A DNA stretch of 64,000 bases from Chryseobacterium indicum (GTDB taxonomy: Bacteria > Bacteroidota > Bacteroidia > Flavobacteriales > Weeksellaceae): contig NZ_JACSGT010000001.1 of NCBI RefSeq assembly GCF_021504595.1, positions 3,162,001-3,226,000 of the forward strand, read 5' to 3'. Each line of letters opens with the position of its first letter. Position 1 is the first letter of the stretch. The notes under the pieces are model-generated. The model did no database searches. It saw nothing but the letters and a program-made list of their open reading frames with translations, and was not told where the DNA came from. Below, piece after piece: positions 54,638 to 63,446 of this stretch. The translations under genes and the position numbers were made by a program.

Positions 54638-55300
54638 TTATCTGAAAATGGTATACAAAAACTGACTTCCCAATTCAGGAAGCATATATGTCCTTAAATT
54701 TTCGTCTTCGGGTAATAACTCCATTCCCTGCAATCCATTATGCATTTCCATATTTCCAACACCTTTGATGCTAAACATTGCCATCATCAGATGATAGTTT
54801 TTTTCATCCATCAGTAGAAAAATTTCAGGTATATCATCCTCAGTTTTGCCGGTAAGATGAGAGAATGCACTTGTGTAAAAATGCTGATACATGGGATCAT
54901 TAGCTTCTATTAAAGAACTCTCATAATAATATTTAATGATGTTGTAAATTTTTTCGTACAGATGATCTTTTGTTTTCAGGATAAACTGTTTTCTGTAATT
55001 TTTTATCGGGACAATTCTTTCGTGCGAAATATGAAAGTATTCCGAATACCCGGAATAGATGACCTCAACTAATGGTTTATGATCAAAGCGGGAAAATTTT
55101 CTGACAATAAAATTTTCTTCTATTTTATTTTGTGGAATCAATGCTAAGTTTAATGCGCCTTTTTGTCTGAACTGTCTGTAAAAATCTTCCGTTTCACTAC
55201 AGTTTAAAGAACTTTCAGATAATTTATCATATTTAATCAAATACCTGTATCCTAAAACAAACTGAATAGCATAGTGAACAGAAACGTGAGATGAATACAT
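54638..55300 (-). CDS. Hypothetical protein
   Basis: The 220-residue soluble protein has no signal peptide. It has an N-terminal mixed region with an uncharged segment (VHYAIQFVLGYRYLIKY), a central basic section (IVPIKNYRKQFILKTKDHLYEKIYNIIKYYYE) and a C-terminal region ending in ELGSQFLYTIFR. I do not recognise the family. It lies between the MFS gene and the DUF3575 gene, all on the minus strand, with 51 nt and 80 nt gaps. Confidence 0.65.
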   Translation of the reverse strand: MYSSHVSVHYAIQFVLGYRYLIKYDKLSESSLNCSETEDFYRQFRQKGALNLALIPQNKIEENFIVRKFSRFDHKPLVEVIYSGYSEYFHISHERIVPIKNYRKQFILKTKDHLYEKIYNIIKYYYESSLIEANDPMYQHFYTSAFSHLTGKTEDDIPEIFLLMDEKNYHLMMAMFSIKGVGNMEMHNGLQGMELLPEDENLRTYMLPELGSQFLYTIFR

Positions 55301-55324
55301 GCGGTGTTGATTTTAGACTAATAT

Positions 55325-55359
55325 AAAAAAATAAAACCGCTCTCCGGAAAGAACGGTTT
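55325..55359 (-). terminator. Terminator of the DUF3575 gene
   Basis: On the minus strand AAACCG ... CGGTTT closes a loop with an inner TCT/AGA stem, followed by T-rich sequence. It lies just after the DUF3575 stop. Confidence 0.65.
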
Positions 55360-55380
55360 AAAATAGCTAAATAAAATTTT

Positions 55381-56175
55381 TTAAAACCGATATCCCAGAG
55401 ACAGTCCGCTTCTGAAACCAAGCCATGGTCCGTCTACATTTACTTTAGCGCCGTTTGCATTGGTTTCCACCGTGTAATTCACATAAGGGATATCCAGATC
55501 TTCAATTTCCTTTTTCAGCTGAGCCTGCATATCGGGGGTTAAGATCACATCACTCGTCATGGTAAAATCACCCTGTCCTTTTCCGTAATGCGCTCCTGCG
55601 ATCCAGAAATCCAGTATCAGATTTTTGCTTGGTGTAAGGAAAAACTGTACACCTACCATTACGCCGCCGCTGTTTCCGTGTGCGCTTCCGTTTCCTTTCA
55701 ATGGAATCTGGTAGGTTGTTCCGCTGAATGTATAATCATAGTAAAAATCAAACGTATTGGAAGTTACTTTAGAGTATCTGTAATAAGGCGCTACATAAAA
55801 TCCTTTTCCATAGCCTGCTCCCAGATAAAAGCGGGGTTCTATTGTAAAATTGAATGATTTCACTTCAAGGTTCTGAAATCTTTTTTCGTCTTTATCGCTG
55901 AGAAATGCATTGATGAATGGAACTTTTCCTTCAGGCATGGTCCCAAATCCCATATTTAAGGAAAACCGTTTACTAAAGGCTCTTTCGTAAGACAGATTGA
56001 TGTTTCTTAAAACATATGCTGTAACATTTGTCTTGATAATGTTCATTTTATCTGGGGTTTCAGGTGCTCTCATTTTAATGACATCCTTTTTAGCCGGAGT
56101 TTCAGGAATAGTAGTTTCCTGTGCCGAAAATCCTGAAAAGATAAAAGAGGGAAGGAGGAAGATAAATTTTTTCAT
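55381..56175 (-). CDS. DUF3575 outer-membrane protein
   Basis: The 264-residue protein has a signal peptide (cut after FSAQ), a short linker (ETTIPETPAKKDV), then the DUF3575 core: IKTNVTAYVLRNINLSYERAFSKRFSLNMGFG and EPRFYLGAGYGKGFYVAPYYRYSKV, with a C-terminal aromatic strand (GFRSGLSLGYRF). The pattern is that of an eight-stranded outer-membrane barrel. The family has no assigned function. The gene is monocistronic with a terminator behind it. Confidence 0.87.
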   Translation of the reverse strand: MKKFIFLLPSFIFSGFSAQETTIPETPAKKDVIKMRAPETPDKMNIIKTNVTAYVLRNINLSYERAFSKRFSLNMGFGTMPEGKVPFINAFLSDKDEKRFQNLEVKSFNFTIEPRFYLGAGYGKGFYVAPYYRYSKVTSNTFDFYYDYTFSGTTYQIPLKGNGSAHGNSGGVMVGVQFFLTPSKNLILDFWIAGAHYGKGQGDFTMTSDVILTPDMQAQLKKEIEDLDIPYVNYTVETNANGAKVNVDGPWLGFRSGLSLGYRF

Positions 56176-56495
56176 GATCTAATATTTAGTGGTTGATATT
56201 TTTCAAAAAGCAAAAAGCGGGCAAAAATTGAAATGATAGATTTTTGTGTGAAAAACAAAATGTTCTTTTAATAGTTTGTTTTTTATTTAAAAATTTTAAA
56301 CTTATAATTGTTTATTATTGTATTTGGTGAATTTATTTGTTGCCTATAAAATTAATAAAACCTCTTGTGAAACACAAGAGGCAGATGAACATAATAAAAT
56401 AAAAAGTAAATCTACTTAATACCGTCAAACATTATATGAATTTACAGATTATCATGTAAAATTATGTTAGAAAATTTTTTCATCAGATGATGGGA
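56176..56495. other. AT-rich gap with csp 3' UTR terminator
   Basis: No gene is seen. Apart from the terminator at 56361-56381, the sequence is AT-rich and without clear structure. Confidence 0.4.
56361..56381 (-). terminator. Probable terminator of the cold-shock gene
   Basis: CCTCTTGTG pairs with CACAAGAGG over 9 bp with a 3-nt loop. On the minus strand it is followed by a T-rich stretch. It lies about 115 nt after the cold-shock gene stop, giving a long 3' UTR. Confidence 0.6.
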
Positions 56496-56690
56496 CTAAA
56501 CTAACTTAACGTTAACTGCGTTTAATCCTTTTTCGCTTTTCTGTACATCAAAGCTTACTTTATCGTTTTCACGGATTTCTCTGGTGCTTAATCCTGAAGA
56601 ATGTACAAAAATGTCTTTACTCCCGTCTGCAGGAGAAATAAATCCGAAGCCTTTTGCTTCGTTAAAAAATTTTACTGTGCCTTGTTGCAT
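56496..56690 (-). CDS. Cold-shock protein (CspA family)
   Basis: The 64-residue single cold-shock domain has both RNA-binding motifs: KGFGFI (RNP1) and DIFVHSS (RNP2). Such proteins melt RNA secondary structures at low temperature. It is 51 nt downstream of a DEAD-box RNA helicase gene on the same strand; a hairpin (AAATCTGT/ACAGATTT, 56720-56742) spans the junction. Together they look like a two-gene RNA-remodelling operon. Confidence 0.96.
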   Translation of the reverse strand: MQQGTVKFFNEAKGFGFISPADGSKDIFVHSSGLSTREIRENDKVSFDVQKSEKGLNAVNVKLV

Positions 56691-56741
56691 GGTAATTGGT
56701 ATTAAAATTATGGTATTATAAATCTGTCGACTTCACAGATT

Positions 56742-57863
56742 TTATTTTTGAAACGAAATGACAGGCATTGTAAATCCTATCAGTTTCTGAATGTTTTTTA
56801 AATCGTTACGTTCCTGATCATCACAAAATGAAACTGCTGTTCCTTCAGCTCCCGCTCTTCCGGTTCTTCCGATCCGGTGTACATAGGTTTCAGGTACATT
56901 GGGAAGCTCATAGTTAATCACGTTAGGAAGTTCATCAATATCTATTCCTCGTGCTGCAATATCGGTCGCAATTAAAACATTTATCCTGCTGTTCTTAAAA
57001 TCATTGAGAGCCGTTTGTCTTGCCGTCTGAGATTTGTTTCCGTGGATTGCCATAGCAAAAATTCCTGTGCTTTCCAGCTGTTCAACAAGTCTGTTGGCAA
57101 TATGTTTCGTTTTGGTAAAAACAAGAGAACGCTCTTGTCCTTTATCTTGAAGAATATTAATGAGTAACCCTGTTTTATCTTTTTTCTCTACAAAGTAGAC
57201 AGACTGCTGTACATTTTTTGCTGTAGAAGATACCGGATTTACTGTCACTTTTTCAGGATTATTCAGGATTGTTTCCGAAAGATTTTTAATACTTTCCGGC
57301 ATGGTTGCAGAAAAGAACAAGGTCTGCTTTTTTTTAGGAAGCATCTGAATAACTTTTTTTACATCATTTACGAATCCCATATCAAGCATCCGGTCTGCTT
57401 CATCCAAAACGAATATTTCAATTTTGGAAAGATCAATATATCGCTGGTTTACAAGATCCAGTAATCTTCCGGGAGTTGCAACCAGAATGTCCACCCTTTT
57501 TCTGAGGGCTGAAAGCTGTGCTCCGGCAGATACACCTCCGTAAATAGAGAGTTGCGAAAGAGGTAAATATTTACTGTATATTTTAAAGTTTTCTTCTATC
57601 TGTATGGCAAGCTCGCGTGTTGGCGTAAGAATCAATGCCCTGATTGATTTATGTTCCGGTGTCTGTCTTTTCAGAAGCTGAAGGATAGGCATCGCAAAAG
57701 CGGCTGTTTTTCCTGTTCCCGTTTGTGCGCACCCTAGAATATCACTTCCTGCTAAAATATGTGGAATTGCAGAAGCCTGTATTTCGGTTGGCTTTGAATA
57801 TCCGGCTTCTGTAACAGCTCTTACAATAGGATTGATTAAATTTAAATTTTTAAAACTGATCAT
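56742..57863 (-). CDS. DEAD-box RNA helicase (RhlE-like)
   Basis: The 373-residue helicase core has the Q motif (TEIQASAIP, Gln29), Walker A AQTGTGKT (46-53), PTRELAIQ, TPGRLLD, DEADRM, SATMPE, and C-terminal ATDIAARGID and HRIGRTGRAG. It lacks the basic C-terminal tail often seen in RhlE proteins and stops just after the second RecA domain. It unwinds structured RNA in ribosome assembly or RNA decay. It is upstream of the cold-shock gene on the same strand, and a TATATTTG box on the minus strand (58166-58173) gives a leader of about 300 nt, as in other cold-shock mRNAs. Confidence 0.95.
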   Translation of the reverse strand: MISFKNLNLINPIVRAVTEAGYSKPTEIQASAIPHILAGSDILGCAQTGTGKTAAFAMPILQLLKRQTPEHKSIRALILTPTRELAIQIEENFKIYSKYLPLSQLSIYGGVSAGAQLSALRKRVDILVATPGRLLDLVNQRYIDLSKIEIFVLDEADRMLDMGFVNDVKKVIQMLPKKKQTLFFSATMPESIKNLSETILNNPEKVTVNPVSSTAKNVQQSVYFVEKKDKTGLLINILQDKGQERSLVFTKTKHIANRLVEQLESTGIFAMAIHGNKSQTARQTALNDFKNSRINVLIATDIAARGIDIDELPNVINYELPNVPETYVHRIGRTGRAGAEGTAVSFCDDQERNDLKNIQKLIGFTMPVISFQK

Positions 57864-58165
57864 ATTAATTTCGGTTTCCCGTTATGGTAAGCAAATTCAT
57901 TTTAAGAATTTGAATAGGTTCTGGCTGAGAAACAGTGTTTTATATTGCTGTTATCTCAATGTTTTATTGTATTGCGTTGATATTATTTAGTAAAATAATG
58001 TGAACAGCACACAATGACATATCATCTTTCAAATAAAAAAATGCTGAATTCTACTTGAAATCGCTCTGATAATCGGGTGGCTGAAAAAGCAAACTGAAAG
58101 AAAAATTGTGATCTTAAACTATTACAGAATAGCGAAGGCAGAAACCTGTTTTATTAATGCTTTTG
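57864..58165 (-). other. Long leader of the helicase-csp mRNA
   Basis: The predicted leader of about 300 nt holds no convincing gene. Long structured leaders are typical of cold-shock mRNAs, but no specific element was identified. Confidence 0.4.
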
Positions 58166-58173
58166 CAAATATA
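58166..58173 (-). promoter_or_regulatory. -7 box of the helicase-csp operon
   Basis: Minus-strand TATATTTG followed by GC matches the phylum's -7 consensus. A -33 partner is not clear. Confidence 0.45.
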
Positions 58174-58288
58174 AGATAAAATAAGCGAATACTCTTTAAT
58201 TTAATTAATTGATTATCAAAATTTTATTCTTACCTTTCACGCACAACAGAATTGTTTGCATAATGCCGATAATTTTAATCTAATCTTT

Positions 58289-59236
58289 ATGCAAAAATAC
58301 GCAGATGCAATTCTGGCATATCCACAAAAATCTCCTTCCGGATCTTTAAAGCAGGTAAGAATCGCATATTTTATTATGATCCATCATAAGCAGGATGTCT
58401 TTAAAGAAATGTTTGAAAAGATTTATACCAGAGATCAGTTCTATCTTATACATATAGACCGGAAAGCAAAAGCAGAATTAACGGAGGAAATACAGAATTA
58501 CCTCGTCCGGTTTCCCAATGTATATATTTTAGAAAGCGTAAACATTGTTTCCGGAGGTTTCAGCATGATCCAGACAGAACTTAATGCGATGGAATATCTT
58601 CTTAATGCAAGCATTGAGTGGGACTACTTCATTAATTTAAGCGGTGAAGATTCTCCTTTAAAATCGCAAAATATTATCCGGCAGTTTCTTACTGCTAATA
58701 AAGGCAGGAATTATATTTTTTATTACGACCAAAAGTTTTACAGACCAGATACACTTCAGAGAATACAAAATCACTTTACGGAACTTACCCACAAAATTTC
58801 TTCCTATGTCTATAAAAGAGAGTTTATGAAAGGCGTTGTGCCTTACATTGGCGGGAAATGGTTTATGTTTACAAGGGAAACCTGTGTTTTTTTAACCAAT
58901 AACAAAAGGGTTATGGATTTTGAAGATTATTATCTGCATACGCTGCTTCCGGCGGAATCTTTCTTCCAGACAGTTTTAATGAATACAGACTTTTCGGATA
59001 TTATTGTGAATGATGACAAAAGAGCCGTCATTGAAAAGACTTTTTTCAGCAAAGAGCTTTATGCAGAACATTTTATAGAATCTCTGAAGTCGGGAAACCA
59101 CCTTTTCATCAGAAAGATGAACAGGCATACCCATCAAAATCTTATCAATTACATTGAAGACAGCTACCTCCTTCCGCTCACAGAAGTTAATGAGATTGAA
59201 AGAGAATTACAAAAACATAACCGCCAGAATAATTAA
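58289..59236 (+). CDS. GT14 family glycosyltransferase (core-2/I-branching-like)
   Basis: The 315-residue protein has features of GT14 beta-1,6-N-acetylglucosaminyltransferases: IAYFIMIHHKQDVFKEMFEKIYTRDQFYLIHIDRKA, NVYILES..VSGGFSMIQTELNAMEYLL, YFINLSGEDSPLKS and GKWFMFTRETCVFL. No signal peptide or anchor is seen. The start at 58289 was preferred over a TTG 11 codons upstream. It may add a sugar to a cell-surface glycan; no other polysaccharide genes are nearby. It is convergent with the KAS III-like gene. Confidence 0.88.
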   Translation: MQKYADAILAYPQKSPSGSLKQVRIAYFIMIHHKQDVFKEMFEKIYTRDQFYLIHIDRKAKAELTEEIQNYLVRFPNVYILESVNIVSGGFSMIQTELNAMEYLLNASIEWDYFINLSGEDSPLKSQNIIRQFLTANKGRNYIFYYDQKFYRPDTLQRIQNHFTELTHKISSYVYKREFMKGVVPYIGGKWFMFTRETCVFLTNNKRVMDFEDYYLHTLLPAESFFQTVLMNTDFSDIIVNDDKRAVIEKTFFSKELYAEHFIESLKSGNHLFIRKMNRHTHQNLINYIEDSYLLPLTEVNEIERELQKHNRQNN

Positions 59237-59248
59237 TAATCTTTTATT

Positions 59249-60310
59249 TTAAAATTTATAAACAAAAGCATTAATGTTCATACCTGCTCCTACAGAAGCA
59301 AACAAAACAATATCTCCCTGCTGGATCTGATGCTGTTCCAGTTCTCCTTTTAAGATCATGGTAAGAAGAGAAGGAATGGTTGCCACACTGCTGTTTCCGA
59401 GTTTCTGGATCACCATAGGCATAATATTTTCGGGCATTTTTAATCCGTATAAGCGGTAAAATCTTTCCACAATGGCTTCGTCCATCTTTTCATTTGCCTG
59501 ATGGATGATGATTTTATTAACCTGATCGATGGTATATTTACTTTCATCAAGACACTTTTTCATGGCATCCGGAACATGTACAAGCGCAAATTCATAGATT
59601 TTTCTGCCCTCCATTTTAATATATTTTGTATCCTGACAGGCTTCATTATCATATGATTTTCCAAAAAACAGATAGTCTTTTTCTTTAAGAGTATAAGAAG
59701 CTGAAAGATGAGACTGGATGCCCGAATTATCCTCGTTGTTATATTCCAGTACAACTGCTCCCGCTCCGTCTGCATAGATCATACTGTCCCTGTCATGAAT
59801 GTCTACCACTCTGGATAATGTCTCGGCTCCAATAATAAGACATCTTTTTGCCATTCCTGCTCTGATGAAGGCATTTGCCTGAATAACTCCTTCAATCCAG
59901 CCGGGACATCCGAAAAGAACGTCATAAGCAACACAGAAGTTATTTTCAATTTTAAGCAGATGCTTTACTCTTGCTGCAAGACTCGGAACCATATCCGACT
60001 GCACGGTTCCGTAGCGTACATCACCAAAATTATGGGCAAAAATAATATAATCGAGAGTTTCCGGATCTATTCCTGAGTCTTCTATGGCGGCTTTTGCGGC
60101 AATTAATCCAAGATCTGAAGTAACCTGATCGTGAGATGCGTATCTTCTCTCTTCAATACCTGTAATTTTCTTTAATTTTTCGGTAAGTGAGAAATTATCA
60201 TCTTTTAAGAGAACACCTTTATCGTCTAAAAAAATATGATTGTTAAAAAATAAATTATCAATAGTTTCGGAAGGGATACAGTTACCGATTCCAATAATTT
60301 TACCTGTCAT
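59249..60310 (-). CDS. 3-oxoacyl-ACP synthase III-like enzyme
   Basis: The 353-residue thiolase-fold enzyme has the KAS III catalytic triad: Cys135 (DVLFGCPGW), His270 (IIIHQAN) and Asn306 (KLGNSSVATIPSLL). The DGAGAVVLEY segment is also typical. It differs from the housekeeping FabH in length and in the FGCPGW active-site context, and it is not near other fab genes, so it may load a starter unit for a secondary pathway such as aryl polyene or dialkylresorcinol synthesis. That role is inferred only. It is convergent with the GT14 gene. Confidence 0.9.
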   Translation of the reverse strand: MTGKIIGIGNCIPSETIDNLFFNNHIFLDDKGVLLKDDNFSLTEKLKKITGIEERRYASHDQVTSDLGLIAAKAAIEDSGIDPETLDYIIFAHNFGDVRYGTVQSDMVPSLAARVKHLLKIENNFCVAYDVLFGCPGWIEGVIQANAFIRAGMAKRCLIIGAETLSRVVDIHDRDSMIYADGAGAVVLEYNNEDNSGIQSHLSASYTLKEKDYLFFGKSYDNEACQDTKYIKMEGRKIYEFALVHVPDAMKKCLDESKYTIDQVNKIIIHQANEKMDEAIVERFYRLYGLKMPENIMPMVIQKLGNSSVATIPSLLTMILKGELEQHQIQQGDIVLFASVGAGMNINAFVYKF

Positions 60311-60703
60311 TTGAAAAATTTTACTTGTGATCTATAAACAAAATATTTAATACTTTTTATCTTTCGTGTAAACTTTATGAATAAAATACTCAGTCCTGCT
60401 GTTCCTGACAGATGTATGTTTCTTATGAATTTTTTTCAATAAAAAACGTCATTTAAAAGTGATAATATACTTATTTTCTAGAATGAATTTATAACTCTAA
60501 AGGTAGCGGATTAAAAATAAATAATACCATATTTTTAAATCTTTATCTGCAAACCTATATGAGTTGCATCATATATAATAGATGAAGAAATATTTTCTTC
60601 TAAGTTTAGAAAATACCATATTACTGTTCGAAAAGCCGGGAGATCAGGGTGAATAACGATGATGATACATTATTACTTGCCGGTTTTAATATCTAATTAT
60701 TGT
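60311..60703. other. Gap upstream of the KAS III-like gene
   Basis: No gene is seen. A bulged inverted repeat (AAAGCCGG near 60633 with CCGGTTTT near 60681) is the only structure noted. Confidence 0.35.
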
Positions 60704-60735
60704 AAAGCCGCCCGAAAAATTTTTCGGGCGGCTTT
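60704..60735 (-). terminator. Terminator of the T9SS gene
   Basis: AAAGCCGCCCGAAAAA pairs over 16 bp with its complement with no loop bases to spare, so a few central A-T pairs must open to make the loop. It lies 20 nt after the minus-strand stop at 60756. It is near-symmetric and could act on both strands. Confidence 0.8.
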
Positions 60736-60755
60736 TGCTTTTTATCTAAAAGTTT

Positions 60756-61757
60756 TTATTTCTTAATGAATTTTGCTGCCTCAGGTTTACTGTTTTTTCC
60801 AGAAACTTCAATAAAATAGGAAGCTGGCGGAAGATCAGAAACCGGCACTTTTCCGGATTTCAGATCCGATTGTTTTATGAGTTTTCCATCTAAACTGTAA
60901 ATTTTTGCTGTTGCGTAATTTTCGGTATCTCCTTTAAGATTAATAAAATCATCTGCAGGATTCGGATAAATTTTTAATCCTTTTGCTTTGGCAGAGGAAT
61001 CTCCGGCTGCCAATACTATTGTACTTAAAGCCTGAGCAGAGCTTGTGGTCTGGTTATTAATTCCCGCTACCGGAATATTTACCACCGTCTCATTGGTTGT
61101 AAGGAGAGGGAATTTATAGGTGCTTCCATAATATGAATACGAAGTATTAACAATGGAGCCTATAGGAAATACAAAAGAAGTGTCATTCGGAAGATAAAGA
61201 TTGAAATTCTGAACAGATTTTACTCTTAAAACATTGGTAAAGGAGGATGACGCCAAAAGTAAAGTTCCCCATGCATCGGCTGCAAGCGTTATAGTTCCCT
61301 TGCAAAGACCGTTGGCGGTTGTTGAGGTGAATGTTCCTTGTGCCTGATCGGTCTCGTTATATCCGTAAGCCGCAGGATAAGAAATAAACGTTCCGTTATT
61401 GGCAGATAAATTAAGCGTGGCATCTGTTGTTATAAGACCTGTAATTTCAAGTTTGGAAGCCGATTGTTTATAATAGACTGTATTTGGACTTCCGGTTAAT
61501 TTCAAAGTAGAAGAAGGGAAGGTAGAAATTTCAGAAGCTGAAGGAGTAGAATAGACTCCGGGTGCAGAGCTGCCTAACACCAACGAAGAATTATTAAAAG
61601 TTATATTCGCACCTGTTCCGGAATTATTTGGAGTTCCGGTGGCCGTAAGATAATTGGCATTATCTCCGGAAACAGGATCGTTAAAGGATTTTGTGACAGT
61701 TGTCTGAGCGTTACATAAGCTATAAATTGATAATACAAATGGTAAAAGTTTTTTCAT
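60756..61757 (-). CDS. T9SS type A sorted surface protein
   Basis: The 333-residue protein has a signal peptide (cut after CNAQ), a Ser/Thr/Asn-rich beta-structured body (20-255; ITFNNSSLVLGSSAPGVY, LNLSANNGTFISYP), and a C-terminal T9SS sorting signal (LKIYPNPADDFINLKGD ... AAKFIKK). It is predicted to be exported and attached to the cell surface. The body has no recognised domain. The gene is monocistronic. Confidence 0.85.
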   Translation of the reverse strand: MKKLLPFVLSIYSLCNAQTTVTKSFNDPVSGDNANYLTATGTPNNSGTGANITFNNSSLVLGSSAPGVYSTPSASEISTFPSSTLKLTGSPNTVYYKQSASKLEITGLITTDATLNLSANNGTFISYPAAYGYNETDQAQGTFTSTTANGLCKGTITLAADAWGTLLLASSSFTNVLRVKSVQNFNLYLPNDTSFVFPIGSIVNTSYSYYGSTYKFPLLTTNETVVNIPVAGINNQTTSSAQALSTIVLAAGDSSAKAKGLKIYPNPADDFINLKGDTENYATAKIYSLDGKLIKQSDLKSGKVPVSDLPPASYFIEVSGKNSKPEAAKFIKK

Positions 61758-62299
61758 TCTGTTTTTTTACTAAAGATAATCAAAATGTTACGTTCAAAAT
61801 AATTTTTTAGTCTAAAATTTTTAATAAAATGTATGCATCGAATTTTTAACTTTTAAAAACTTAATTTATAAAGAAATTTGGCATTAATTCTTAATATTGC
61901 CGGCTTCGAATATCAAAAAAGCCGCTCAAAAAAGAACGTCTATGCTGTGCATTAACTGATATGATTTTATTTATTTTTTATTAATGCACAGATGAGAAAT
62001 TTTGTAATTTTTTCAGAATTGAAAATAAAACGCAAATGGATTTTTTAGTAATTTCAAATGCTTAATCAATTCAAAAATTAGTGAGTAATTATAAGATTTG
62101 AATATTTTTAATGGGAAACTATATTTATTGCAAATTTTACTCTTCAGAGATTTTTTTTTAGGTGAATTGTATTTTAAGATACTTTTACTCACTGGATTTA
62201 CAAAATAGTTTATTTAAACAATTGTTTATCAGTTATTTATTTAATTTAAGCTAAATTGAAAAATATTGTGATTTTTACTATTTAATTTATATCAGAATC
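61758..62299. other. Very AT-rich gap
   Basis: This 540-nt stretch between the divergent T9SS gene and HTH pair is extremely AT-rich and holds no gene or clear repeat. Confidence 0.4.
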
Positions 62300-62307
62300 T
62301 ATATTTG
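62300..62307 (+). promoter_or_regulatory. -7 box of the HTH gene pair
   Basis: TATATTTG followed by TAC matches the consensus. It gives a leader of about 110 nt to the first HTH gene, containing a 19-codon frame. Confidence 0.45.
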
Positions 62308-62340
62308 TACAAAACAAGCAAGGATTGTAAAAATAAAATA

Positions 62341-62400
62341 ATGCAAAAATTTCATGTTGTCTTACAAAATGACTCTGATGAAAAACAAGAAGGTAAATAA
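62341..62400 (+). CDS. Possible 19-aa leader peptide
   Basis: An ATG opens a 19-codon frame (MQKFHVVLQNDSDEKQEGK) that ends in TAA 24 nt before the HTH gene. It is the first ATG after the predicted promoter. There is no homology evidence; it could be chance. Confidence 0.2.
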   Translation: MQKFHVVLQNDSDEKQEGK

Positions 62401-62424
62401 CACAAATAGCAGATTTAAAAAATT

Positions 62425-62862
62425 ATGTCTTTAGATATAAAAAACATTCATATAGGAAAAATTATTCGCGAGGTGGTGAATGAAAAAGGGATAGAAATGT
62501 ACAGAATAGAAAAATTCATGAAATGCACCGAGAAAGAAATTTGTTCTATGTACGAAAAGAAAAGCATAGATACCCATGTTCTTTTGAGATGGAGCAAATT
62601 GCTTAAATATGATTTTTTCAGGATATATGTGCAGCATATTATTCTTTTTTCTCCTTCCGGAAAAAGTAAAGCAGGCACAAGCGAAAAGCAGAAGCTGCCC
62701 GCTTACCGGAAAAATATTTATACTAAAGAAATTATCAGTTTTGTTCTCGAATTACTAAATAAGAATTTAAAGACAAAAGCTGAAATCATAGAAGAGTATA
62801 AAATTCCTAAAACAACCTTATACAGATGGATAGAGAAGTACAACATCCCGAGTTCCGAATAA
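62425..62862 (+). CDS. HTH-domain protein, first of overlapping pair
   Basis: The 145-residue protein has two parts. The N-terminal part (1-75: IHIGKIIREVVNEKGIEMYRIEKFM, then LLRWSKLLKYDFFRIYVQHIILFSP) looks like an XRE-like or Sec-like helical domain. The C-terminal part (90-143: YRKNIYTKEIISFVLELLNKNLKTKAEIIEEYKIPKTTLYRWIEKYN) is a transposase orfA-like HTH. It resembles proteins I recall as recurrent in Chryseobacterium genomes, always next to a second HTH gene. No DDE catalytic partner or inverted repeats are seen. Its 3' end overlaps the second gene by 37 nt in a different frame. Function unknown. Confidence 0.8.
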   Translation: MSLDIKNIHIGKIIREVVNEKGIEMYRIEKFMKCTEKEICSMYEKKSIDTHVLLRWSKLLKYDFFRIYVQHIILFSPSGKSKAGTSEKQKLPAYRKNIYTKEIISFVLELLNKNLKTKAEIIEEYKIPKTTLYRWIEKYNIPSSE

Positions 62863-63182
62863 ATTCACCTGATTACAAGAGAATATATACTGATATTCTG
62901 GAAATGCGTTATCGTAATAAAAAAGATAAATGCGAAGCGTTGCTTAATAAACCGAGGCTTTCGGTAATGGATATTCTTGAACTGGAAAAGAGAATCTTTG
63001 ATGAAAAGGAAATTCCTGATGAAAAAGAAAACAAAAAATTCCGGGCGTACGATGATGAAGCTATCCTGCAGATTCTTCGGTATCAGAAAAACAACAATAT
63101 GAATAATAATGATACTGCGGCTTATTTCAAAGTAAGCAGAAACTCTGTTGCAAAGTGGAAAAGACTGTTTCCCAGAATCTGA
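62826..63182 (+). CDS. HTH-domain protein, second of overlapping pair
   Basis: The 118-residue protein starts inside the 3' end of the first HTH gene (37-nt overlap, different frame). It has a charged helical N-terminal part (DYKRIYTDILEMRYRNKKDKCEALLNKPRLSVMDILELEKRIF) and a C-terminal HTH (YDDEAILQILRYQKNNNMNNNDTAAYFKVSRNSVAKWKRLFPRI). It is similar in layout to the partner protein, with the HTH at the end. The overlap implies coupled translation. It is not recognised as any known transposase subunit; DNA binding is inferred from the HTH. Confidence 0.78.
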   Translation: MDREVQHPEFRINSPDYKRIYTDILEMRYRNKKDKCEALLNKPRLSVMDILELEKRIFDEKEIPDEKENKKFRAYDDEAILQILRYQKNNNMNNNDTAAYFKVSRNSVAKWKRLFPRI

Positions 63183-63400
63183 AAAGCTTCATATAAAAAT
63201 TACAGAAATTAACAATTTAAAAAAAGTACTGTAATAATAGGAAATGTTCTTAAGTGAATAATGAAAGTTTATTTACAGATGACAAAGTAAGAAGATCATA
63301 TTTTAAGAAATTAATTCTTCATGTTTTGTAAACATCCAAACCGGAATTTTTCTAAAGGTTATTTCAGTATGACACAAATGTTTATTATAATTATTAATGA

Positions 63401-63425
63401 AAAGGCTGTTGTAACGACAGCCTTT
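63401..63425. terminator. Terminator hairpin between the HTH pair and the last gene
   Basis: AAAGGCTGT pairs with ACAGCCTTT over 9 bp with a 7-nt loop. T-rich sequence follows on the plus strand and a short T-run on the minus strand. It lies 21 nt after the minus-strand stop at 63447 and may end both transcripts. Confidence 0.75.
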
Positions 63426-63446
63426 ATTTTTAATTTCATCAGTCTG

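Noticed and set aside
62425..63182. Insertion sequence with transposase
   Set aside because: The C-terminal HTHs look transposase-like, but there is no catalytic gene, no terminal inverted repeat and no target duplication visible.
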